Below are positions 8,874 through 17,995 of a DNA stretch of 64,000 nucleotides, piece by piece (position 1 is the first letter of the stretch; each line of letters opens with the position of its first letter). The DNA comes from Bacteroidales bacterium. Its GTDB lineage: Bacteria > Bacteroidota > Bacteroidia > Bacteroidales > UBA932. The notes beneath the pieces were generated by a model that saw only the letters and a list, made by a program, of their open reading frames with translations, ran no database searches and was not told the DNA's origin. The stretch spans positions 1 to 64,000 of the forward strand of contig JAGBVU010000001.1 of assembly GCA_017630155.1 (NCBI GenBank), read 5' to 3'. A program made the position numbers and the translations under genes.

Positions 8874-9692
8874 TTAAAGATTCTTGTTTCTTTGGCGTAC
8901 AGCCTCATAGCAGAGGACTGCTGCCGATACTGAGACGTTGAGTGAGTCAAGTTTGCCGAGCATTGGGATGAGAATCTTGGCATTGGACTGCTCGCGCCAA
9001 AAGTCGCTGAGTCCGTCTGCTTCTGTTCCGAATACTATTGCGGTAGCGACTGTCATGTCGATATCGTAATATGGCTTGGAGTCCTGGAGTTGGGCAGTCA
9101 AGATCTGGAATGATCGCTCCTGAAGCCATTTGGCGGCCTCCTGTGAGGTGGCGGTGGCGATAGGGAGGGTAAATACCCCTGAGATGCTGGCCCTGATGAG
9201 ATTGGGGTTGTAGAGGTCGGTAAGTGGATCGCAAATGATTACGGCATCCACCCCTGCAGCATCTGCTGTGCGGAGGATCGCTCCGAGATTGCCAGGCTTC
9301 TCTACAGATTCCAAAACGAGAACAAGAGGTGCCTTATTGCCCGGGAGGGCGATATCTTCCAGCTTGCGCTCTTTGGTCCTGAAAAGGGCTACTGCCCCTT
9401 CAGTGGTGCTGCGGTAAGCTATCTTCTGGTATACGTTGGGGGCTACAGCGAAGAGTCCTCTCTGCTCAAGCTGGAGGGTCTGCTGCAACTCCTTGAGAAC
9501 CTCTGGACCAATGATGTCAGGACAATAAAATAGCGCAGAGGCGGTAAAACCACCAGCTGCGCAATTTGTTATCTCGCGGACACCTTCTACAGCGAACAAC
9601 CCCTTCTGTCTCCTCTCTTTTGACTTTTCGAGCAGGAGGGTCAAATCCTTGATCTTAGGATTCTGGGTAGAGGTTATAAGCTCGGTGCCCAT
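8874..9692 (-). CDS. SpoU/TrmH-family RNA 2'-O-methyltransferase
   Basis: This is a 272-residue SPOUT-fold methyltransferase of the TrmH/RlmB/TsnR type. The N-terminal part is the short L30e-like RNA-binding domain (about 1-105). The catalytic domain shows motif 1, VLESVEKPGNLGAILRTADA with the conserved Asn and Arg, then motif 2 IVFGTEADGLSDFW and motif 3 ILIPMLGKLDSLNVSVSAAV, where the SAM knot forms. The target nucleotide, in 23S rRNA or tRNA, cannot be told from motifs. It lies 6 bases after lysS, so translation-related co-expression is likely. Confidence 0.9.
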   Translation of the reverse strand: MGTELITSTQNPKIKDLTLLLEKSKERRQKGLFAVEGVREITNCAAGGFTASALFYCPDIIGPEVLKELQQTLQLEQRGLFAVAPNVYQKIAYRSTTEGAVALFRTKERKLEDIALPGNKAPLVLVLESVEKPGNLGAILRTADAAGVDAVIICDPLTDLYNPNLIRASISGVFTLPIATATSQEAAKWLQERSFQILTAQLQDSKPYYDIDMTVATAIVFGTEADGLSDFWREQSNAKILIPMLGKLDSLNVSVSAAVLCYEAVRQRNKNL

Positions 9693-9698
9693 ATTGTG

Positions 9699-11210
9699 CT
9701 ATTTTTCAGGACGCATTTGAGGGAAGAAGAGTACATCCTGGATGGTGGTGGCGCCGGTCATGAACATAGTCAAACGGTCAATACCCATACCAAGTCCCGA
9801 TGTAGGTGGCATACCGTACTCAAGTGCGCGAACGAAGTCCATATCGATGTACATAGCCTCGTCGTCACCCTTCTCTTTAAGTTCGAGCTGTTTCTTGAAC
9901 CTGTCAAGTTGGTCGATAGGGTCATTTAGCTCGCTGTATGCGTTGGCAAGCTCCTTACCGTTTACGAATAGCTCAAACCTCTCTGTAAGACGGGGGTTAG
10001 AGCGATGCTTCTTGGTAAGAGGTGACATCTCGATAGGGTAGTCGGTGATGAAGGTTGGCTGGATAAGGTGATCCTCGCAATATTGGCCGAAGATGGCGTC
10101 GATAAGTTTGCCTACGCCGTAGCTTGGCTGTACGGGAACATTGAGATCCTTACATACCTGACGTAGCTGGGCTTCATCCATACCCTCTACATCTACACCT
10201 GCATACTCTTTGATAGCCTCAAGCATAGGGAGCCTGCGGAATGGAGCCTTGAAGTCTATCTCGTGGCCTCCAATCTGTACAGTGGTCTTTCCGTGAAGTT
10301 TGAGTGCGATCTTCTCAAGAAGTTTCTCCACGAACTCCATCATCCAGATGTAGTCTTTGTAAGCTACATAGATCTCCATACAGGTGAACTCAGGGTTGTG
10401 GGTCTTGTCCATACCTTCGTTACGGAAGTCCTTGGCAAACTCATATACACCGGCAAATCCACCTACGATAAGTCTCTTGAGGTATAGCTCGTTGGCAATA
10501 CGGAGGTATAGGGGGATGTCAAGTGCGTTGTGGTGGGTGATGAAAGGTCTTGCAGTAGCACCACCAGGGATAGACTGCAGGATAGGGGTCTCCACTTCCA
10601 AGCATCCGTGCTCGTTGAAATATTCCCTCATCGTAGCGATGATCTGGGATCTCTTGATAAATGTATCCTTGATGTGTGGGTTCACGATAAGGTCCACATA
10701 TCTCATTCTGTATCTTAGCTCAGGATCTGAAAACGCATCAAATACTTCACCCTCTTTCTCTTTCACGATAGGGAGTACCCTGAGTGACTTGCTGAGGACT
10801 GTGAGTTTTTTGGCGTGGATTGAAAGCTGTCCTGTCTGGGTGATGAATGCATAACCTTCGATACCTACGATATCGCCTATATCCAAAAGTTTTTTGAATA
10901 CAGTGTTGTACATTGTCTTATCCTCTTCAGGGCAAATTTCATCGCGTTTGACATAGACCTGGATTCTCCCTTCTGTATCCTGAAGCTCCATAAATGATGC
11001 AGCACCCATTATCCTCCTGCTCATTATCCTTCCGGCGATGACAACATTCTGGAAGTTCCCCTCCTCAGCGTTGTATTTCTCCTTGATCTCAGTAGTAGTG
11101 GTATTTACGTGATATTGTGCTGCGGGATATGCTTCGATACCCAATGCTTCTAGTTGTTTGAGGGCCTCGCGCCTGTTCAATTCCTGTTCGTTTAGGTCTA
11201 AAATATCCAT
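9699..11210 (-). CDS. lysS: lysyl-tRNA synthetase, class II
   Basis: This 503-residue class II synthetase charges tRNA-Lys. The N-terminal OB-fold anticodon-binding domain (about 55-160) has [18 protein letters not shown]. Motif 2 is [20 protein letters not shown], and motif 3 is [13 protein letters not shown] near the C-terminus. The length is standard for bacterial LysS. It is the first gene of a three-gene minus-strand group and faces recJ across an 81-base divergent promoter region. Confidence 0.97.
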   Translation of the reverse strand: MDILDLNEQELNRREALKQLEALGIEAYPAAQYHVNTTTTEIKEKYNAEEGNFQNVVIAGRIMSRRIMGAASFMELQDTEGRIQVYVKRDEICPEEDKTMYNTVFKKLLDIGDIVGIEGYAFITQTGQLSIHAKKLTVLSKSLRVLPIVKEKEGEVFDAFSDPELRYRMRYVDLIVNPHIKDTFIKRSQIIATMREYFNEHGCLEVETPILQSIPGGATARPFITHHNALDIPLYLRIANELYLKRLIVGGFAGVYEFAKDFRNEGMDKTHNPEFTCMEIYVAYKDYIWMMEFVEKLLEKIALKLHGKTTVQIGGHEIDFKAPFRRLPMLEAIKEYAGVDVEGMDEAQLRQVCKDLNVPVQPSYGVGKLIDAIFGQYCEDHLIQPTFITDYPIEMSPLTKKHRSNPRLTERFELFVNGKELANAYSELNDPIDQLDRFKKQLELKEKGDDEAMYIDMDFVRALEYGMPPTSGLGMGIDRLTMFMTGATTIQDVLFFPQMRPEK

Positions 11211-11236
11211 CGTATTCTCTTTTTTGTATTAAGAGG

Positions 11237-11244
11237 CAAAAATA
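11237..11244 (-). promoter_or_regulatory. -7 box for lysS
   Basis: On the minus strand 11244-11237 reads TATTTTTG, an exact TAnnTTTG match, 26 bases upstream of the lysS ATG. I see no clear -33 TTTG at 19-21 bases, so this rests on one box. Confidence 0.4.
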
Positions 11245-11276
11245 ACTTTTTTTTACCGATTTAGGAATAAAATTTG

Positions 11277-11284
11277 TAATTTTG
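11277..11284 (+). promoter_or_regulatory. -7 box abutting the recJ start (possible leaderless mRNA)
   Basis: TAATTTTG is an exact -7 match ending 7 bases before the recJ ATG. Transcription from it would begin at or next to the start codon. The -33 region is only a T-run near 11247-11254. Confidence 0.4.
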
Positions 11285-11291
11285 CAAAGAT

Positions 11292-13025
11292 ATGGCAGTA
11301 GAAAGAAAATGGATAGTCAAAGAACCGGGCAATCCCGCGTTGGTCCGCCAGCTCTCGGCAGAGTTGGGGATCGATCACGTATTGGCTAACCTTCTTATCC
11401 AGAGAAATATCAAATCCTACGAAGAGGCGCGCCAGTTTTTCAGACCCGATTTGTCCCGTCTTCACGATCCATTCCTGATGGTGGATATGGAGAAAGCGGT
11501 GGAGCGTCTCGATAAAGCCATAAAATCCCAGGAGCACATACTTATCTATGGTGACTACGATGTGGACGGAACCACAGCTGTGGCGCTGATGTACACATTC
11601 CTCAAAAGATACAATCCCAATATTGAATACTATATCCCGGACAGATATGATGAGGGGTATGGTGTCTCATACAAAGGGATAGATTGGGCTCTCCAGGGTG
11701 GTTATACCCTCATCATATCTCTGGATTGTGGTATAAAAGCGGTGGAGAAGGTGAAATATGCTACCTCTAAAGGTATTGATTTCATCATTTGTGACCACCA
11801 CCTTCCGGATGAGGTTCTCCCTCCAGCTATAGCAGTTCTTGACCCTAAGAGGGAGGATTGCAAGTATCCGTTTGATGATCTGTCGGGTTGTGGCGTGGGA
11901 TTCAAGCTTGTACAGGGTTATGCCCAATACAAGTCTATCCCTTTCGAAGAGATTACCCCTCTGCTTGACCTGGTGTCGGTTAGTATCGCCGCTGACCTGG
12001 TCGCTGTTACCGGGGAGAACAGGATTTTGGCTCACTACGGGCTTCAGAGACTGAATGATAACCCTTGCAAGGGACTCCTCTCTGTTATCAAACTCTCAGG
12101 GCTGGAGAATCACAAGATAACCATTGATGATGTGGTGTTCAAGATAGGGCCCCGTATCAATGCTGCAGGGCGTATGGAGTCGGGCAGAACAGCGGTGGAT
12201 CTCCTTATCTGCCGCAATGAGGAGGATGCCAAACACATAGGTGTAGCCATCAATGACCATAACAATGAGCGCAAGAGTATCGACCGTGAGATCACTTTTG
12301 AGGCCATAAATATGGTGAAGAACAGCCCCGGCTTTGCAAACAAGAAATCGACAATAGTATATAATCCACAGTGGCATAAAGGTGTGGTAGGTATTGTGGC
12401 TTCACGTCTTGTTGAGGCATATTACCGTCCAACCATAGTCTTGACACAGTCAAACGGTTTCATTACAGGTTCTGCCAGAAGTATTACAGGTTTTGACCTT
12501 TATACAGCCATTGAGCATTGCTCTGAATATCTTGAGAATTTCGGTGGCCATATGTATGCAGCGGGTCTCACTATGAAAGAGGAGAACCTTGAGGCATTCT
12601 GTACCAAATTTGAGGCGTATGTGGCTTCTAAAATTACCGATGAACTGCTGGTCCCTATTGTGAACATCGACTCATATCTGGATTTCAAGCAGATTACCCC
12701 CAAGTTCTTCAGGCTGCTCAAGCAGTTCCAGCCTTTCGGCCCTGGCAACCAGTCTCCTGTATTCATTACAGAGAATGTCTACGACAATGGTAATGGTCGC
12801 AAGGTGGGCTCTGACAACGGACATATGAAACTTGAGCTTATCCAGGAAGATGAGCCATACAGACATATATCGGCTATAGCATTTAACCGTTCGGAGCACT
12901 TCGAGCATCTTCACGTGGGTAATCCTGTGGATGTATGTTACTCTATAGCAGAGAATTACTATAGAGGTATCGCAAATATCCAGCTTCGCGTCAAAGATAT
13001 CAAAATCAGAGAAGACCTATTCTAA
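11292..13025 (+). CDS. recJ: single-stranded-DNA exonuclease RecJ
   Basis: RecJ degrades single-stranded DNA 5' to 3' in recombination and mismatch repair. The 577-residue protein shows the DHH phosphoesterase motifs in order: IYGDYDVDGTTAVALMY (about 78-94), SLDCGIK, ICDHHLPDE (the DHH centre) and LDLVSVSIAADLV. The DHHA1 domain has GGHMYAAGLTM near residue 420, and an OB-like C-terminal domain follows. Length and order are standard. The ECF sigma gene begins 8 bases after its stop, so recJ may supply read-through transcription to the receptor operon. Confidence 0.95.
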   Translation: MAVERKWIVKEPGNPALVRQLSAELGIDHVLANLLIQRNIKSYEEARQFFRPDLSRLHDPFLMVDMEKAVERLDKAIKSQEHILIYGDYDVDGTTAVALMYTFLKRYNPNIEYYIPDRYDEGYGVSYKGIDWALQGGYTLIISLDCGIKAVEKVKYATSKGIDFIICDHHLPDEVLPPAIAVLDPKREDCKYPFDDLSGCGVGFKLVQGYAQYKSIPFEEITPLLDLVSVSIAADLVAVTGENRILAHYGLQRLNDNPCKGLLSVIKLSGLENHKITIDDVVFKIGPRINAAGRMESGRTAVDLLICRNEEDAKHIGVAINDHNNERKSIDREITFEAINMVKNSPGFANKKSTIVYNPQWHKGVVGIVASRLVEAYYRPTIVLTQSNGFITGSARSITGFDLYTAIEHCSEYLENFGGHMYAAGLTMKEENLEAFCTKFEAYVASKITDELLVPIVNIDSYLDFKQITPKFFRLLKQFQPFGPGNQSPVFITENVYDNGNGRKVGSDNGHMKLELIQEDEPYRHISAIAFNRSEHFEHLHVGNPVDVCYSIAENYYRGIANIQLRVKDIKIREDLF

Positions 13026-13033
13026 CAGCTCCG

Positions 13034-13519
13034 ATGGAGAACCTTTTCAGATACCATTACAGACCCCTTTGTATTTTTGCCCTTCACTATCTCAAAGATA
13101 TAGATGTATCTGAAGATGTGGTGCAGGAGGCTTTCGGTCTCCTTTGGGAGAAGCTCTCGGCGGGGGAGAAGGTGGTGAATCAGAAGGGGTATTTGTATTC
13201 TATAGTAAAAAACAGATCTCTTGATATTTTGCGAAAAGGGGGGCTCACAGGGGAAGCTATCTCTCTGGATGGCTCTGTTGATGATATTGAAGAGCCTGCA
13301 GTGGAAGATGCAGAGGTGGAGGCAAGATTGTGGACAGCTATTGATACCCTTCCCGAAAAATGCCGTGAGATATTTCTTATGTCCAAAAGGGATGGGCTCA
13401 AGCAGGAGGAGATAGCCCAAGAATTAGGTATCTCGCTACAGACCGTCAAGAATCAGGTCAGCAAAGCTCTGAAGATCCTCAAGGATGGCGCAGTGAAGAT
13501 TTATACATTTTTTGTGTGA
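13034..13519 (+). CDS. RNA polymerase ECF sigma factor (FecI-like)
   Basis: This is a 161-residue sigma-70 family factor with only regions 2 and 4. Region 2 spans about residues 3-60 (FRYHYRPLCIFA, then VSEDVVQEAFGLLWEK). Region 4 has PEKCREIFLMSKRDGLKQEEIAQELGI with the helix-turn-helix ending in SLQTVKNQVSKALKIL. It is about 15-25 residues shorter at the N-terminus than most relatives, which usually have a short lead before the FxxYYxxL element. It sits 8 bases after recJ and directly before a FecR anti-sigma gene and an STN-domain receptor. It is therefore predicted to drive that receptor operon on signal. Confidence 0.9.
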   Translation: MENLFRYHYRPLCIFALHYLKDIDVSEDVVQEAFGLLWEKLSAGEKVVNQKGYLYSIVKNRSLDILRKGGLTGEAISLDGSVDDIEEPAVEDAEVEARLWTAIDTLPEKCREIFLMSKRDGLKQEEIAQELGISLQTVKNQVSKALKILKDGAVKIYTFFV

Positions 13520-13567
13520 TAATTCTATCTAAGGATAGTACTTTTTAATACTTTCTTCGTCTTACAG

Positions 13568-14404
13568 GTGAAGATATCGATCAAATCTATGCCAGAAAAC
13601 GAAAACAAACACTTGGATTTTGTGGTGAAGCACTACCGGGAGGGGAAGCTTGATACCAGAAAAGCTATCTCGAAGTTCAATGCAGAGCATGGTATTGCAC
13701 CTGCCCCAATGAAGAGAAATGGAAGGGGGTGGATCTATTTTGCCTCGGGTATTGCAGCAGCTGTGCTCCTGGGTGTGATGATCCGTTTTGCACTGCTGGC
13801 GACAGCAGAAGTTACATTGGTGGCGAATGGCCCCAAGGAGGTGTTTTTGCTACCCGACAGCACCAGGGTAACATTGGCTCAGGGTGGTACATTGTCCTAT
13901 AAGGAGTGGGGATTCAAAAGAGGTAGCAGAAGGGTTAATCTTACAGGAAAAGGGTATTTCGAAGTGACTAAGGATGCTGGGCACCCTTTTGAAGTGAGCA
14001 CCGAAAACTCATTTGTGAGGGTACTGGGGACCAGGTTCCTGCTGGAGATATTGCCTGTGGCCAAGGTGAGTCTCTATGAGGGGAAGGTCCATTTTGCCCG
14101 CACTGAGAATCTTGAAGGGGTAGTCCTTACCGAAGGGATGACAGCCCTTATCCCCATCGGGGCAATCAAGCCAAAGGTGGAACACAAAGGGAATCCCAAT
14201 GGTATAGCCTGGATCAGGGGGACATTTGTTTTCGAGGATACCCCTCTTAAAGAGGTGCTGCTGACCATCGGGAATTATTACGGTGTCTCTTTCGGTGCCA
14301 CTGATATGAAAAAGAGGCTGAGCGGTGAGTTCAGCACAGAGGATCTGGACCTGATAATAGAGTTGATCGAATCTGCATTGGATGTTAAAATTGTAAAAAT
14401 GTAA
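13568..14404 (+). CDS. FecR-family anti-sigma factor
   Basis: This is a 278-residue single-pass inner-membrane regulator. A short cytoplasmic N-terminus, which would hold the sigma factor, precedes a membrane helix at about residues 55-78 (YFASGIAAAVLLGVMIRFAL). The periplasmic FecR domain contains LLPDSTRVTLAQGGTLSY, GKGYFEV and VLGTRFLLE. A C-terminal DUF4974 region (FEDTPLKEVLLTIGNYYGV to the end) is the part thought to contact the receptor signalling domain. A second start at 13589 would shorten it by seven residues. The 48-base gap before it holds a small inverted repeat (CTATC-TAAG-GATAG, 13525-13538). Confidence 0.93.
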   Translation: MKISIKSMPENENKHLDFVVKHYREGKLDTRKAISKFNAEHGIAPAPMKRNGRGWIYFASGIAAAVLLGVMIRFALLATAEVTLVANGPKEVFLLPDSTRVTLAQGGTLSYKEWGFKRGSRRVNLTGKGYFEVTKDAGHPFEVSTENSFVRVLGTRFLLEILPVAKVSLYEGKVHFARTENLEGVVLTEGMTALIPIGAIKPKVEHKGNPNGIAWIRGTFVFEDTPLKEVLLTIGNYYGVSFGATDMKKRLSGEFSTEDLDLIIELIESALDVKIVKM

Positions 14405-14414
14405 TTCGAAAAGG

Positions 14415-16844
14415 ATGAAGAAGATTTTATTGCTGTCGCTTCTTATGGTTTCCACTGTGGCGATGGCCGGAAAGGGGGAGATGCTGAGGGATAAACTGGT
14501 CCGTGTGCATGAGATTTATGAAGTGAATTTCATTCACGACGCAGCCCTTGATCTGGATATCCCTACTACTATGGAGATCAGGAAGGGGATGACTTTGGAG
14601 GAGGTGCTCGGAGCCCTTTTTAAGGGGACCGGTATCAAGTGGGAGATTAACAAAAAATATGTGGTCCTGACTCGAGACGGGAAAAAGCCGAAAAGTTACG
14701 ATGTGATGTTTGAGGATGTGTGGAGGGATACCCTCTCCACAGCACAGGTGACAGCACAGATGGAGCAGAAGCATAAGGTGACCCAGACCGGTCTGAAAAG
14801 GCTCAACAAAGAGTTCATTAACTCAGGTTTCGCCTTTTTCAGTACTCCCGATGTTATAAAAAGTATCCAGCTCCTTCCAGGTGTGGCTACCGGTACAGAG
14901 CTCCTCTCGGGGCTTTATGTTCATGGAGGGGACGGAAGTGACAATCTCTTCCTTCTGGACGGTGTCCCCATCTATCAGGTGAGCCACCTGGCGGGGCTGT
15001 TCTCATCTTTCAATACCGATGTTATAGAGAATATAGACTTCTACAAGAGCGGTTTCCCTGCCCGTTTCGGCTCGAAGATGTCATCAGTGGTGGATGTGAC
15101 CACCAAGGATGGAGATTTTTATAACTATCACGGCACTTTCGCTATCGGACTCATCGATGGCCATCTTCAGCTGGAGGGGCCTATATGGAAGGGGCGCACC
15201 TCTTTTAATATTGGTCTGAGAAGGACATGGACAGAGACCATATCTATCCCTGCCCTGTACTTTTTCAATAAGGCGAATCTGCCGGACAAACTAGATTTGA
15301 GGTACGCTTTCAGCGATTTCAATGCGAAGATCACCCACAAGTTCTCGCAGAGGAGCATCCTTCGAGGGGCATTCTATATGGGTAGGGATGTTTTCAATTA
15401 CAAGCAATACAATTTTTCGGAATACTATCGTGTGGATGAGAGTGGTACGGGTGTCGAGATCAACCGCCAGGAGGAGAGCAATGTGGGGCTTCCGATGAAC
15501 TGGGGCAATACCCTCGGATCGCTCAACTGGAGATACAATTTCTCAAAAGATCTCTCTCTCAGCACGACTGCATACTATACCCGTGCACACTCGCAGCTTG
15601 GGTTCTATTTTGAGGATTGGACCAGTCTTCACCCGGATGTAAGGGAGAAAGGGGGGCAATATGTGAACTCACTGGTGCACGATTTCGGGCTCAATGCAGA
15701 CCTCTTCCACCGATTGGGGGAGAATCATAAATTGCGCTATGGCGCCACAGCCCAGTATCATATTTACTCCCCATCCGCAGTAATGCAGCAGGAGTATATA
15801 TATAAGGATAAGAAAGATATCAATGTTGAGGCCGGGGATTCTACCACTGCCCATATGCAGACTGCTGCCTTATATCTGGAGGATGAGATGAGTCTTGGGG
15901 AGCATTTTACGATGAACCTGGGGCTCCGCTACTCATTTGTCGCTTCACAAGGTAAGAACTGGCACTCACTGGAGCCGAGGGCTTCATTGAATTGGAAAAT
16001 CAATGATTATCTCTCTGCGAAGGCTTCATATTCGGAGATGTCTCAGCCTACCCATCTGGTGTCCACAGTATACCTCGATCTTCCGACCAACTGCTGGCTC
16101 CCATCGACTGCCACTATCCCTCCATCGCGATCACGGGAGGTGGCTGCAGGGCTCTATTCAAACCTGCCGGGGCACATCACCCTCAATGTGGAGGGGTGGT
16201 TCAAGAAGATGGACAATCTTATAGAGTATTTCGGGGTCAATGCTATATTTCCACCACTTACCAATTGGGATGAGTCCTATATCCTGGGGCAGGGACGTTC
16301 GTGGGGTATGGAGACAGAGCTCAGCTGGAAAGGGGAGAAGACAGAGGCCAATGCCTACTATACCCTGATGTGGAACCAGAGGAAGTTTGACGATTTTTAT
16401 ACAGACTGGTATAGGGACAGGAATGACAACAGGCATAAACTGACTCTTATGCTCAAACATAAGTTTACCAAAAGGTTTGAGGTCTATGGAGCCTGGAACT
16501 GGAGGAGCGGAAGCAGGATGACGGTGGAGTCCCACTATGTATACGACCCATCTGTTCCAAATAGCGGCTATCCGATATATCATTCAGTGTATAGTGAGCC
16601 CAATAATATGCAGCTTCCCGACTACCATAGACTCGACCTGGGTTTCAACTTCCATAAAACCACCAAAAGGGGCAATCAGAGCATCTGGAATCTGAGCATA
16701 TACAATGTATACTCCAGGACCAATATTGTGTTTGCCTATGTGTCGGGAGAGTATGATGATCAGGGCAATCTGATAAAATATGTGGGTGAGGGGTTGGGCC
16801 TTATCCCGATAATCCCCACTTTCAGTTACACACTTAAATTTTAG
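14415..16844 (+). CDS. TonB-dependent outer-membrane receptor with STN signalling domain
   Basis: This is an 809-residue receptor. A signal peptide (about 1-18) is followed by an STN domain (about 22-90, with IPTTMEIRKGMTLEEVLGAL), which in FecA-type systems talks to FecR. The plug domain follows (about 140-240, with SIQLLPGVA, HGGDGSDNLFLLDGVPIY and VVDVTTKDG), then a 22-strand type barrel ending in aromatic TFSYTLKF. No carboxypeptidase-regulatory domain is present, unlike the second receptor at 18.7 kb. It lies 10 bases after the anti-sigma gene and 5 before a DUF4249 lipoprotein. The ligand is unknown; DUF4249 partners are not the SusD type used for glycans. Confidence 0.93.
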   Translation: MKKILLLSLLMVSTVAMAGKGEMLRDKLVRVHEIYEVNFIHDAALDLDIPTTMEIRKGMTLEEVLGALFKGTGIKWEINKKYVVLTRDGKKPKSYDVMFEDVWRDTLSTAQVTAQMEQKHKVTQTGLKRLNKEFINSGFAFFSTPDVIKSIQLLPGVATGTELLSGLYVHGGDGSDNLFLLDGVPIYQVSHLAGLFSSFNTDVIENIDFYKSGFPARFGSKMSSVVDVTTKDGDFYNYHGTFAIGLIDGHLQLEGPIWKGRTSFNIGLRRTWTETISIPALYFFNKANLPDKLDLRYAFSDFNAKITHKFSQRSILRGAFYMGRDVFNYKQYNFSEYYRVDESGTGVEINRQEESNVGLPMNWGNTLGSLNWRYNFSKDLSLSTTAYYTRAHSQLGFYFEDWTSLHPDVREKGGQYVNSLVHDFGLNADLFHRLGENHKLRYGATAQYHIYSPSAVMQQEYIYKDKKDINVEAGDSTTAHMQTAALYLEDEMSLGEHFTMNLGLRYSFVASQGKNWHSLEPRASLNWKINDYLSAKASYSEMSQPTHLVSTVYLDLPTNCWLPSTATIPPSRSREVAAGLYSNLPGHITLNVEGWFKKMDNLIEYFGVNAIFPPLTNWDESYILGQGRSWGMETELSWKGEKTEANAYYTLMWNQRKFDDFYTDWYRDRNDNRHKLTLMLKHKFTKRFEVYGAWNWRSGSRMTVESHYVYDPSVPNSGYPIYHSVYSEPNNMQLPDYHRLDLGFNFHKTTKRGNQSIWNLSIYNVYSRTNIVFAYVSGEYDDQGNLIKYVGEGLGLIPIIPTFSYTLKF

Positions 16845-16849
16845 AGACG

Positions 16850-17896
16850 ATGAGAAGATTGGTATATATATTGGGCTGTGCCCTTATGGCAGTGGTGCTC
16901 TTTTCGTGTGAGGAGAAGTTTGATCTGAGGATGAAGGGGGATAATATGATTTTTGTGGAGAGCTATCCCGGTGTTGAGGATTTCATAGCGCTGAGGGTGG
17001 GGCCGGCTGTATCCCTTAACAGTGATTACGATGTGAAGGGGTTCAGCCCCGATGTAAAACTCATGGTCAATGGAGATATGGTGGATGTGGAGTATCTGAA
17101 GCAGGGGGATCCGATCAGAGGGATACCTTCGGGGTACTATGTGGCAGACTATGCTCCGATTTCCGGGGATAGGGTAAATCTGGCAGTGAGTGCTGACGGG
17201 TTTGAGACAGTGGAATCGGAAACAGTGGTGCCTGACCCTTTTGGAGATTATAATCTTGAGTATTTTGTATACGATTCGTCCGTTGAAACCAAGGATGTGG
17301 ATATGGATTATGGGGAAGGGATGAATTTGAATTTGAGGCTTAGAGTCAAATTGGGTATTCAGGATGGTCCGGTGGCCGGGGATGCCTATGGTATCCAGTT
17401 TGTGAGAGAATTGGATTATCTTGTTGAGTATCCCGATACAGTCCAGCGTGATACCACAATCTATTATATATCCGGTTCGGTGCCGGATATGTCGGACAAT
17501 CCACTTCTGCCTCAGACAAGTACTGTGTTCGATGTTAATTTCAATGGAGTATCCTGCGACAGTTATGATGGTGTGACGATGTTTATGGACAGGAAATTCA
17601 ATGGTCAGTATACCACCCTTGAGACTGAGACGAGATTCAATGAGGATCACAGTTATACCTATGAGGACTACAATGAAAAAGAGGTAAAAGTCACCTCCAG
17701 GTACAGATACAAGATACGTCTCTACAAGTTTACATCCGATTTCAGCAGGTATGCCTATGCCCAGGAACAGATAGACAACAATGTTTTCGGGGAGATCGGC
17801 CTGGCACCGGCAGGATATGCCTATTCAAACATTAAGAATGGTGCCGGTATACTGGCGGGGGCCCTTATGCTGGAGACAGATTGGCTGGATTTGTAG
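16850..17896 (+). CDS. DUF4249-family outer-membrane lipoprotein
   Basis: This is a 348-residue lipoprotein. The N-terminus has a signal peptide with lipobox VLFSC, giving a mature Cys at about residue 20 followed by acidic EEKFD. The rest is beta-rich, opening with an immunoglobulin-like fold (FVESYPG to VVPDPF), and resembles the DUF4249 family that accompanies TonB receptors in Bacteroidetes. It follows its receptor after 5 bases. By position it is a surface or periplasm-facing partner of the receptor, possibly in substrate capture, but the biochemical role of DUF4249 is not established. It is followed by the 20-bp repeat array. Confidence 0.82.
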   Translation: MRRLVYILGCALMAVVLFSCEEKFDLRMKGDNMIFVESYPGVEDFIALRVGPAVSLNSDYDVKGFSPDVKLMVNGDMVDVEYLKQGDPIRGIPSGYYVADYAPISGDRVNLAVSADGFETVESETVVPDPFGDYNLEYFVYDSSVETKDVDMDYGEGMNLNLRLRVKLGIQDGPVAGDAYGIQFVRELDYLVEYPDTVQRDTTIYYISGSVPDMSDNPLLPQTSTVFDVNFNGVSCDSYDGVTMFMDRKFNGQYTTLETETRFNEDHSYTYEDYNEKEVKVTSRYRYKIRLYKFTSDFSRYAYAQEQIDNNVFGEIGLAPAGYAYSNIKNGAGILAGALMLETDWLDL

Positions 17897-17910
17897 ATTT
17901 TTTTGTTTAA

Positions 17911-17987
17911 TATTTGAAATTGTATTTGTATATTTGAAATTGTATTTGTATATTTGAAATTGTATTTGTATATTTGAAATTGTATTT
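17911..17987. repeat. 20-bp tandem repeat array, about four copies
   Basis: The unit tatttgaaattgtatttgta runs head to tail from 17911: three full perfect copies and a fourth that diverges after 17987. It fills the gap between the first DUF4249 gene and the next gene, ending 9 bases before that start codon. A two-copy relative (unit with ttgg in place of ttgt) lies at 25912-25949. There are no spacers, so it is not a CRISPR. Confidence 0.95.
17925..17976 (+). promoter_or_regulatory. overlapping promoters inside the tandem repeat
   Basis: The repeat creates TATATTTG (an exact TAnnTTTG -7 box) at each unit junction and TTTG 20 bases before it. Two ideal pairs are TTTG 17925-17928 with TATATTTG 17949-17956, and TTTG 17945-17948 with TATATTTG 17969-17976. 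Both point at the gene starting at 17996. The change from one pair to the next is exactly one repeat. Confidence 0.55.
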
Positions 17988-17995
17988 TCAATCCT

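Noticed and set aside
10384-10854. 156-codon open frame on the plus strand inside lysS
   Set aside because: It is antisense to a well-conserved synthetase and has no family features; shadow of the real gene.
13525-13538. Terminator between sigma and anti-sigma genes
   Set aside because: The CTATC/GATAG stem is only five pairs, AT-rich and not followed by a T-run; at most a weak attenuator.
17911-17987. CRISPR array
   Set aside because: Units are directly contiguous with no unique spacers and are only 20 bases; no cas genes are present.
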